A stretch of 7,930 nt of DNA from a bacterium (GTDB taxonomy: Bacteria > Auribacterota > UBA6266). The notes beneath the pieces were generated by a model that saw only the letters and a program-made list of their open reading frames with translations, searched no databases and had not been told where the DNA came from. Positions 1-5,654 of this stretch are shown piece by piece. How positions within the stretch are numbered: position 1 is the stretch's first letter; each line of letters opens with the position of its first letter. The stretch covers positions 1 through 7,930 of the forward strand of contig JALOBK010000010.1 of the NCBI GenBank assembly GCA_023228325.1. Direction: 5' to 3'. The position numbers and the translations under genes are program-made.

Positions 1-356
1 CTGACCATAATTCTAATTTTATCAATCAACCAGATCTGTCCCTCTTTGGATTTAAGATCTTTGGCTGTATTAGATATATCATTAGAAAATTGTTTAATTT
101 TATCACCTGTTTCTTTTGCACTATCTTTTAAATTTTCTCTCCCTCGTTTTAGCTCATCCACTATTTTATCAGTTGCTTTATTACCAACCCAAACAATAGA
201 AAACACTACACTTAAAGACATTAAAATTGTTGTTAATATTTTCTGGGCAAATTTTTCTATAACTGGTTTAACAATTTGAAGTGTCTCACAATAAGTGCAT
301 ATCTTTTCAAACTTTAAGTTATAAGCCTCTATCATATATTCAATTTTAATATCCAT
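1..356 (-). CDS. Small membrane-anchored protein of unknown function (3' end outside window)
   Basis: The frame is open from an ATG at 356 to the left edge, giving about 118 residues of an incomplete protein. Two consecutive ATGs are possible (359 and 356). The second is preferred because a GAGG at 363-366 lies 6 nt before it but only 3 nt before the first. The first ATG directly abuts the TAA of the upstream gene, so translation is probably coupled. Visible features: a short N-terminal region with a Cys-x-x-Cys (C20, C23), one hydrophobic segment at about residues 40-58 (a likely transmembrane helix), then a charged, Lys/Asp/Glu-rich amphipathic helical region. It lacks the clear N-terminal signature of the three genes before it, though a short EYMIEA stretch at residues 6-11 is vaguely similar. 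It could be a more distant member of the same membrane-protein cluster. I do not recognise a family. Confidence 0.75.
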   Translation of the reverse strand, partial: MDIKIEYMIEAYNLKFEKICTYCETLQIVKPVIEKFAQKILTTILMSLSVVFSIVWVGNKATDKIVDELKRGRENLKDSAKETGDKIKQFSNDISNTAKDLKSKEGQIWLIDKIRIMV

Positions 357-359
357 CAT

Positions 360-1085
360 TTACCTCGAAAGTCTTTCATCTAATTTATTTATTCTTAACA
401 GCAAGCCCTCTCCTCTTTTACCAGGAACCATTTTAATTAATTTTTTGGAGGCTCCCAATGCAACTTTAGATCTTTTCATTGCATCTTTAACTTCTTTTTT
501 AGCTTCTTCTGGTTTCTTACTTTTAAATTTATTTATAAAGCTTTTCACCAAATTTACAATTCCTCTAAGAATTGCTTTTCCAATATTCCAAGCAATTTTA
601 AAGAGTGAAGTTGCAACCATGGCAATAATAGATGTCACAATTAATGAAATTATTGCAGCTGCAATTGTATGAACTGCTCCAGCAACACTCGCAGATATTC
701 CAATTTTAACGGCATAATTTATTAGTGACACCCTACTTGCTGTTAGTATTGCTCCCAAATATTCCGATCCTGCTACCATTGCAGACCTCACGGTATTAGC
801 TTGGAGCATATATGATAATTGATCACCAACTGCAGATCCTGCTGTTTTCAACTGAGATCCAAGACTAACATATTCTTTCTTTATTTCTTTTATTCTTTCT
901 TGATCCTTAATATCTTTTTCATTTGCTGCTTCCCGTAAATATTTCTTAACTAATAGGAGGTTATCATACTTCATAAGAGTTAACATTTTTTTATTTTCTA
1001 ATATATGTAAATTCGATAACAGCAGATCATACTTAATAGATTCTGCTAAAAAGTTTATTTCATCTTTAGTGAAATTTAAATTCAT
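360..1085 (-). CDS. Paralogous membrane protein A (241 aa), shared N-terminal segment family
   Basis: This 241-residue protein has no function I can recognise. Residues 1-50 (core NFLAESIKY at 11-19, then VKKYL at 46-50) closely match the next two genes upstream, and the segment ends in L-R-E at 50-52. A charged helical stretch follows (about 53-80). Then comes a long Ala/Ile/Val-rich region at about 105-167, able to hold one to three membrane helices, the strongest at 138-162. After it are an amphipathic segment (168-187, with G169-K170 and N178-L179) and a Lys/Arg-rich C-terminal tail. The ATG has a GGAGG 9 nt upstream. The gap to the upstream gene is 27 bases and the following gene abuts the stop codon. 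The composition suits a membrane-inserting or pore-like protein; a packaged ejection protein or an inner-membrane host-takeover protein are both possible. Confidence 0.85.
   Translation of the reverse strand: MNLNFTKDEINFLAESIKYDLLLSNLHILENKKMLTLMKYDNLLLVKKYLREAANEKDIKDQERIKEIKKEYVSLGSQLKTAGSAVGDQLSYMLQANTVRSAMVAGSEYLGAILTASRVSLINYAVKIGISASVAGAVHTIAAAIISLIVTSIIAMVATSLFKIAWNIGKAILRGIVNLVKSFINKFKSKKPEEAKKEVKDAMKRSKVALGASKKLIKMVPGKRGEGLLLRINKLDERLSR
363..366 (-). promoter_or_regulatory. Shine-Dalgarno GAGG inside the end of the upstream gene
   Basis: The minus strand reads GAGG-TAA-ATG-ATG, so the ribosome binding site lies in the last codons of the upstream gene. It is 6 nt from the second ATG (356) and 3 nt from the first (359), which favours 356 as the start and suggests termination-reinitiation. 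Confidence 0.55.
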
Positions 1086-1099
1086 TATGTTTAACCTCC
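1039..1099 (-). repeat. 61-bp near-identical repeat, copy 1 (RBS plus first codons of gene A)
   Basis: This stretch matches 2083-2143 over 61 bases with 4 mismatches by eye and no gaps. It covers the SD, the SD-to-start spacer and about the first 15 codons of gene A. Conservation of the non-coding spacer as well as the codons points to a relatively recent duplication or gene conversion, not only protein-level selection. Confidence 0.85.
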
Positions 1100-1112
1100 A
1101 AATAATATTTTT

Positions 1113-2129
1113 TTATTTCTTTTTATTTCCAAGATTTGTAACTCTTTTCTTCAAATGTTTCTTTTCTGATTTATCTGCAATTTTCTTTATAACTCCGATT
1201 GATGCTTTTATAGCAGATGAATCAACTTTTTTACCTTTTTTACCTTTTTCAAACATTTGTTTTATTTTTGCAATAAGATTTCTTATAACGGGAAATAACA
1301 TTTTTCCCAGAATGCCCAAACCAATTGTGGTCAAAATTGCCATTGCAGTAATCAATGCATTTGCAGCCATTATTGATGAATTATTAAAATTGGTAATATA
1401 GTCTGCTATTTTTTTTCCGGCATCGCTATTAACAAGTTCTCTTTGAGTCACGATAGTTGTATGCCCAGCCGCGATATCTTTAATTTCTTTGTCGGCTGCT
1501 CGTTTTATTAATGCTAAATCAGCTTTCTCATATCCAAGTTGAATATAAATATATTGTGCTATAGTATTTCTTATTGATGTTATCAAACTTTTCATATGAT
1601 TAAAAAATTCACCAAATTCCAAATCCTTCAATGCTGACATTGCTTTATCTTTATTTTCTTTCATAAATTCTTTTCCAGAATTAAAAAGTTTCTCTAACCT
1701 ATCTTTATATTTATCGGATAATTCTGCAGATTGTTTCAGTCCACTCCCAGCCGCCACCTTGGTTACTTTTTTTTCATATTCTTTCACCAATTTATTATGA
1801 TCTATATCTTTTTTTCTAAGATTTGCAAGCAGTTCAGAAAATAATGAACTTGAATATGCCCAAAGTTCGTCATAAGTCATTTTAAAAAATCTACCAATTT
1901 CCTTTTTATTTGCATGTAACATCTCTTTCCCTGATATTAGATTTTTCATTCCTCTATCAAGCTGGGTTTCCTGCTCAGTAATAAATTTTTTCACAATATT
2001 TATATTTTTGCAATTTAAAATAGAAACTAATTGATTGGATTCTAACAGACCAATATTATCTTTAACAGTACAATATTTGATTGATTCTGCTAAAAAATTT
2101 ATTTCATTTTTAGTGAAATTTAACTTCAT
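1113..2129 (-). CDS. Paralogous membrane protein B (338 aa), shared N-terminal segment family
   Basis: This is the longest member of the three-gene family; its function is unknown. Residues 1-50 match protein A closely (identical NFLAESIKY core at 11-19, KKFI at 47-50), and I-T-E at 50-52 closes the shared segment. The middle (about 55-245) is long, mostly helical and rich in Lys/Glu, with no resemblance to A or to the 265-residue paralog. It has heptad-like stretches near 104-165 that may form coiled coils. One strong hydrophobic segment lies at about 252-281, followed by an amphipathic stretch and a very basic tail ending in KKK. The G275-K276 to N284-L285 spacing equals that in A (G169-K170, N178-L179), so homology extends to the C terminus. 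The ATG at 2129 follows an AGGAGG by 9 nt. Gene gaps are 24 and 27 bases, consistent with one operon. Confidence 0.87.
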   Translation of the reverse strand: MKLNFTKNEINFLAESIKYCTVKDNIGLLESNQLVSILNCKNINIVKKFITEQETQLDRGMKNLISGKEMLHANKKEIGRFFKMTYDELWAYSSSLFSELLANLRKKDIDHNKLVKEYEKKVTKVAAGSGLKQSAELSDKYKDRLEKLFNSGKEFMKENKDKAMSALKDLEFGEFFNHMKSLITSIRNTIAQYIYIQLGYEKADLALIKRAADKEIKDIAAGHTTIVTQRELVNSDAGKKIADYITNFNNSSIMAANALITAMAILTTIGLGILGKMLFPVIRNLIAKIKQMFEKGKKGKKVDSSAIKASIGVIKKIADKSEKKHLKKRVTNLGNKKK

Positions 2130-2143
2130 TATGTCTAACCTCC
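2083..2143 (-). repeat. 61-bp near-identical repeat, copy 2 (RBS plus first codons of gene B)
   Basis: This is the partner of 1039-1099: 57 of 61 positions agree by direct comparison. It spans the AGGAGG, the 9-nt spacer and the start of gene B. The third paralog matches only at protein level here, so A and B are the younger pair. Confidence 0.85.
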
Positions 2144-2153
2144 TGGTGATATT

Positions 2154-2951
2154 TTATTTCTTAGATACCGATTTTTTTCTCAAGATACTTTTACTTGCCG
2201 AATCAACACTTTTAACAAATCCTTTAACTTCACTTTCTTTCTTTTTGCTCATCCCACTCATAAAATTAACAACTCTTTTTGCCAATGATGAAACTACCTT
2301 GGCCAAAACTAATCCGGCTTTTGTTAAAGCAAAAAGACATAAAACTATTGTAACGTTTGCTAATATTCTGGATGATTTAGAAAAAGATCCAGGAGCCATG
2401 ACACTATCTTTTCCTTTTGTCAAGTATAAACCTTGATATTGAAGAGCAATAGCATCTCTATATTTTCTAATTACTTTCACAGCAATTTCTTTTAATTGAT
2501 TTAAATAAACCGCTCTATCTTTAGGAGCTTCAACTTTTAATTTATCTTTAAGTGATGTTAATTCGACCTTATATTTTTGCAATTCACTTTTCATGCTTTC
2601 GGATTCACGAGCAATTTTTTCCACTTTCTCAGAATTTTTGCTAATCTTCCCAGCAGTTGTATCTTTTCCAGTTGCTAATTTTGCACCCTTTAACACTGTG
2701 TTTCCAACTAATACCATAAGTGCAGCTTCAAGAACCGTTTTTATAAGGCCAAAGATAACAAATCCGCCACTAAATATTGCAGTTTCACCAGCTTCTCTTA
2801 AAATATATTTATTCACAACAGAAACATCTTTCATTTCGAGCAGTGTTTTGATTTGAGCACATTCCATTAATCCAATGTGTTTCTTTAATAAATCAAAACG
2901 AATGCTATCTGCAAGAAACTTAGCATCTGATTTATTCAAAGTGTGTTTCAT
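2154..2951 (-). CDS. Paralogous membrane protein C (265 aa), shared N-terminal segment family
   Basis: The start is ATG 2951, because AAGGAG at 2958-2963 lies 6 nt upstream. A longer in-frame TTG at 2966 would overlap the SD itself and is unlikely. Residues 1-50 align without gaps to A and B (K7, F12-L13-A14, S16-I17, E30, K48-Y49-I50), and the segment ends in L-R-E at 51-53. It has D15 where A and B have E15. After this come a hydrophobic segment at about 58-84, a charged coiled-coil-like stretch at 105-145, a second hydrophobic segment at about 196-223, and a Lys/Ser-rich basic tail ending SVSKK. Two membrane helices around a soluble middle suggest a hairpin-type membrane protein. It is the first gene after the tail sheath and has a strong stem-loop in its leader. 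No known family is recognised. Confidence 0.86.
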   Translation of the reverse strand: MKHTLNKSDAKFLADSIRFDLLKKHIGLMECAQIKTLLEMKDVSVVNKYILREAGETAIFSGGFVIFGLIKTVLEAALMVLVGNTVLKGAKLATGKDTTAGKISKNSEKVEKIARESESMKSELQKYKVELTSLKDKLKVEAPKDRAVYLNQLKEIAVKVIRKYRDAIALQYQGLYLTKGKDSVMAPGSFSKSSRILANVTIVLCLFALTKAGLVLAKVVSSLAKRVVNFMSGMSKKKESEVKGFVKSVDSASKSILRKKSVSKK

Positions 2952-2957
2952 TATTTT

Positions 2958-2963
2958 CTCCTT
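2958..2963 (-). promoter_or_regulatory. Shine-Dalgarno AAGGAG that fixes the start of paralog C
   Basis: AAGGAG lies 6 nt before ATG 2951. It overlaps the alternative TTG at 2966, which rules out the longer reading. The sequence just upstream on the transcript (TTCTCC, plus-strand 2971-2976) is complementary to GGAGAA of this site (2956-2961), so the site could be masked in one RNA fold. Confidence 0.75.
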
Positions 2964-2971
2964 CAATTATG

Positions 2972-3001
2972 GAGAAGGGGATAAATTAATATCCCCTTCT
3001 C
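2972..3001 (-). promoter_or_regulatory. Strong stem-loop between tail sheath and paralog C
   Basis: A perfect 12-bp inverted repeat (2972-2983 with 2990-3001) encloses a 6-base loop, with four consecutive G-C pairs in the stem. In the direction of transcription it is followed by CATAATTGAAGG and not by a U-run, so it is not a standard intrinsic terminator; a run of seven T lies before it, right after the sheath stop codon. It sits 8 nt before the SD of the next gene. It may stabilise or delimit the sheath mRNA, act as a partial terminator, or control translation of the next gene. The structure is visible in the sequence; the role is inferred. Confidence 0.6.
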
Positions 3002-3016
3002 TTTATCCCAAAAAAA

Positions 3017-4957
3017 TTACTGGATATAATGTCTCAAGAAAATTTTCTCAGTTGTTCTGGTTGGTTCCAGGATTATATCAACGTTGAAAATCTTTCTCTT
3101 TCTTTCTTCATCGGTTGCACCAGCTCTCACGGAATAGCTATACAACCCGCGCTGTTTCTTAACAGTTTCCAAGAAACCAGCAGCTGCACTTTCAACCATA
3201 GACCAAGTTTCTTCATCATTCTGCTCATAAATGAAATTTCTGCAGAATTTTCTAAGAGCCCTATCAATATACAGAACAACGCGGACAATGTTAATATCCT
3301 GCATTGCACTTGGCTTGCTCTGCGATGATAATTGCTGCCAGAAAACAGGGAATCCCTCAAGCCTAACGATATAATTCAGCTGTGATAAATACAAATTATC
3401 TCTCTGTGCCTGTTTAGGATTGAATCTCAAATCCTTAACAAGTTCACACACACCTCTATTGAGACCTGCAAATGCAAACCAAATAAAAGTTTCTTCATCG
3501 CTCTGAGGAATAATATAACTCAGGTGATAAGTTGGAGAAACCCAAATATATCTTCCACTGTTATTATCATAAACTTTTGTATAGTTTGTCCATAACGATG
3601 TATATGCATTATTATATGGATGATTCTGGTATCTTGCAGCTATAGCTGTTTCTGGAGTTGTACTATCACCATTATCGAGCAGAGCTATACAATCTTTTCT
3701 AAGAATTGATGCAAGATAATTGATATTATCTTTAACTGCCGTTGGATAGTTGGCATCGAACACCAAATCAAACAGCACGTTGTCAATATCATAAACACTG
3801 TCATCCAGATCACCAACATATGCTTTTGATAAGAACTGTGTTGCAATAGTTCCATCCAATTTCCCATTGACATCCCATAATGATCCGTCCGATCCTGACC
3901 CTAATTCTTTCATCGTCAAGTCTCCACCGCCAGCATACACTTCGGCACCAAACTTAAAAATAATATCATGAATCAACGGGTTATAAGGATCAACAATTCC
4001 GTCACCATAATGAGCATATAATTTATTCTCGACCACACTCTTAATAATATCACCATCAAGAGCTGGAGTTGCAACCCAAGTTAAACCAACAGCATTCCAC
4101 ACAACATAATTGCCGTCTAAACCAGCAAATGTTCCCCTGCCACCACGCCTAACAAAATATGTGTCACCAGCTAAAGGAGCAATAGGGGCTTCATAAACCA
4201 TATCAATGACACTAATGACAGCTGCACCTAATTCATTTTCAACTTCGGCTACAAGCTGATCATATGTTTTTCTATCACTGATATAGCATCTGACATATTT
4301 ACTATTTCTTTCAAGGACGTCTTCAATAAAAATACTCTGACCAAAATCATCAACAATTCCATCTTTAAATGAAACTTCCCAATATTCAACTAAAAGAAGA
4401 GATCCATCATCCTTTTCATAATAGATATCAAGAATGAAAGTTTCTTCTTTATTCATGACTTTTGTCAATCTGAATTTGAGTCGGTTGTAATAGACACCTC
4501 TTCCAGTGGCTTCAAAAAGCATAGCCGGATGCCAATAATCTAATGCCGGAGGTTCGGCTTTCCCAAAAAATTGAGAAGCTGCCAATTTTCTATCAGTGAA
4601 AATATCCTGAGTGAAAATGGTTGTTAAAGCTCCACCAGTAGGTTTCTGAATTTGCACTGCTAAGTTAGCAACCTGTGCATCCGTTGGTAACACTCTCATA
4701 CAATATAATGCACCTGAGCTTGTTACATTCTTTTCTGCATTCAACATCCCCTGGCCATAAACCGGACCATATTTAAAATAATTTGGATTACCATATGTTG
4801 AAACAAGACTTTCTTTATCAACACAGAATACCACTTCATTATCTGGACCTTTATCTGCAAGGAATGCAATGAATCCAATAGAAACGGGAACATTTTGCAC
4901 ATATGCTGTTAAATCTGTAAAACTTGAATATGCGCCTGGGCTAATAGGAATTGACAT
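3017..4957 (-). CDS. Phage tail sheath protein (contractile tail, T4 gp18 type)
   Basis: This protein polymerises around the tail tube and contracts to drive the tube into the host envelope. Its 646 residues compare with about 659 for T4 gp18. The N-terminal core (1-100) has the usual pattern: a PGAY-containing start, an alpha/beta segment with GFIAFLADKGP, and a closing ALYCMRVLP (83-91). The C-terminal core (about 400-646) has the more diagnostic parts: the W490-to-N500 region, GFPVFWQQ (535-542), DINIVRVVLYIDRALRKF (554-571) and the final NVDIILEPTRTTEKIFLRHYIQ region. Residues about 100-400 form the variable outer domains; 256-320 looks like an added small domain (see findings). ATG 4957 has AGGAGG 8 nt upstream. 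The gene is less AT-rich than its neighbours, as may be expected for a highly expressed structural protein. The downstream gene is not a recognisable tail tube gene. Confidence 0.95.
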   Translation of the reverse strand: MSIPISPGAYSSFTDLTAYVQNVPVSIGFIAFLADKGPDNEVVFCVDKESLVSTYGNPNYFKYGPVYGQGMLNAEKNVTSSGALYCMRVLPTDAQVANLAVQIQKPTGGALTTIFTQDIFTDRKLAASQFFGKAEPPALDYWHPAMLFEATGRGVYYNRLKFRLTKVMNKEETFILDIYYEKDDGSLLLVEYWEVSFKDGIVDDFGQSIFIEDVLERNSKYVRCYISDRKTYDQLVAEVENELGAAVISVIDMVYEAPIAPLAGDTYFVRRGGRGTFAGLDGNYVVWNAVGLTWVATPALDGDIIKSVVENKLYAHYGDGIVDPYNPLIHDIIFKFGAEVYAGGGDLTMKELGSGSDGSLWDVNGKLDGTIATQFLSKAYVGDLDDSVYDIDNVLFDLVFDANYPTAVKDNINYLASILRKDCIALLDNGDSTTPETAIAARYQNHPYNNAYTSLWTNYTKVYDNNSGRYIWVSPTYHLSYIIPQSDEETFIWFAFAGLNRGVCELVKDLRFNPKQAQRDNLYLSQLNYIVRLEGFPVFWQQLSSQSKPSAMQDINIVRVVLYIDRALRKFCRNFIYEQNDEETWSMVESAAAGFLETVKKQRGLYSYSVRAGATDEERKRKIFNVDIILEPTRTTEKIFLRHYIQ

Positions 4958-4986
4958 ATTATTTTCCTCCTAATTTTATTTCCATC

Positions 4987-5595
4987 TTACATGAAATAAT
5001 ACCATGCTAAAACTAATTCCAATGTATCATTTTTTGTGATACTTGGGAAGGTAATTCTAGATGCTAAAACAAATCTAGTTGCTAAGGCTGGTGTTGCATT
5101 ATCTGTAAACCATAATCCTGCTTCATTTAAACTTAAACCATTGCATTGTGTTCTTCCAATAACCATTGTTGCCTTAGCAATAAGATTTCTGTTGTTATTG
5201 TTCATATCTTGTAGATATTCAACACTTAAGAATTTTTTCTTTCTTCCGTCCGGAGTGCAGTCTGGGTCAGTCACATCAATAACAATTTCTGTATTTAAAC
5301 CATGATCTTCAAGATCTGGATCTAAAGGAAGGTTAGGATCGCCGGGATCTGTTCCACCGGTTCCAACGGACATATATCTAAGGAATAGATCTTTATCTCC
5401 GCTACCTAAAACTCTATCTTCTCCAAATACACGCTGGGCAAAAATTTCTCTACCATCATATACAATTTTGTTGGATTTAAATAGTAATTGTGAATTAGAT
5501 TTATTATAAATTTCTAACCAGCCACTACCAGGACCAAACGCAGAATCTTGTATCTTTTTAAAACGGTAGTCTGCTAAATTTAGATATTTGATCAC
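4987..5595 (-). CDS. Putative virion structural protein (202 aa), tail/baseplate region
   Basis: The protein has 202 residues and starts at GTG 5595, supported by AAGGAGG 7 nt upstream. The first half has GWLEIYN at 25-31 and a surface-type loop rich in Gly, Pro and Asp (78-97), preceded by LRYMSVGTGG (72-81). The second half has LSLNEAGLWF (154-163), then RITFPSITK (180-188) and a final LVLAWYYF. The order 'VGtGg ... EaGL(W/F) ... R.tFp.i.K ... l.l.W..f' recurs in phage structural proteins near tail and baseplate genes, as I remember it; no specific T4 homologue can be named. No signal peptide or membrane helix is visible. It lies 29 bases before the tail sheath gene, so co-expression with it is likely. 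Alternatives include a small baseplate, tail-terminator or fibre-attachment protein. Confidence 0.82.
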   Translation of the reverse strand: MIKYLNLADYRFKKIQDSAFGPGSGWLEIYNKSNSQLLFKSNKIVYDGREIFAQRVFGEDRVLGSGDKDLFLRYMSVGTGGTDPGDPNLPLDPDLEDHGLNTEIVIDVTDPDCTPDGRKKKFLSVEYLQDMNNNNRNLIAKATMVIGRTQCNGLSLNEAGLWFTDNATPALATRFVLASRITFPSITKNDTLELVLAWYYFM

Positions 5596-5654
5596 AATCC
5601 TTCCTCCTTATATCTTAACACTTTATTTTTGTTCATCTTTTTAATAATAATCAT
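5592..5654 (-). CDS. Possible 20-residue bridging mini-ORF (doubtful)
   Basis: Between the 447-residue gene and the 202-residue gene there is an ATG-to-TGA frame of 20 codons (begins MIIIKKMNKNKV). Its ATG overlaps the stop of the upstream gene as ATGA, and its stop overlaps the next start as GTGA. It therefore fills the 55-base gap exactly. An AGGAGG abuts the ATG with no spacer, which is poor for normal initiation, but reinitiation is conceivable. It may be chance, or a coupling or leader peptide. Confidence 0.2.
   Translation of the reverse strand: MIIIKKMNKNKVLRYKEEGL
5603..5609 (-). promoter_or_regulatory. Shine-Dalgarno AAGGAGG supporting a GTG start
   Basis: A full-length AAGGAGG lies 7 nt before GTG 5595. 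No ATG is suitably placed in this frame nearby, so the SD decides the non-ATG start of the 202-residue gene. Confidence 0.8.

Noticed and set aside
46..279. Plus-strand 77-codon frame
   Set aside because: It is antisense to the minus-strand partial gene, is Phe/Leu/Ser-rich as expected from the complement of a Lys/Glu-rich helix, and has no supporting SD or family resemblance.
298..309. Cys-x-x-Cys in the partial left gene as a redox or zinc motif
   Set aside because: It is a single CxxC in an otherwise unrecognised protein, with no second Cys/His pair in the visible part; there is not enough evidence for a thioredoxin-like or zinc-binding call.
1069..1401. Plus-strand 110-codon frame
   Set aside because: It is the complement of Lys- and Ala-rich codons at the end of paralog B; its Phe-rich composition is an antisense artefact.
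2035..2436. Plus-strand 133-codon frame
   Set aside because: It overlaps two well-supported minus-strand paralogs (B and C), with no SD and no protein-like pattern.
2964..2966. TTG start for paralog C
   Set aside because: It overlaps the AAGGAG that serves ATG 2951, and alignment with paralogs A and B begins at the ATG.
2972..3010. Intrinsic terminator after the sheath gene
   Set aside because: The stem is strong, but no U-run follows it in the transcription direction; the T-run comes before the stem. It is listed as a regulatory stem-loop instead.
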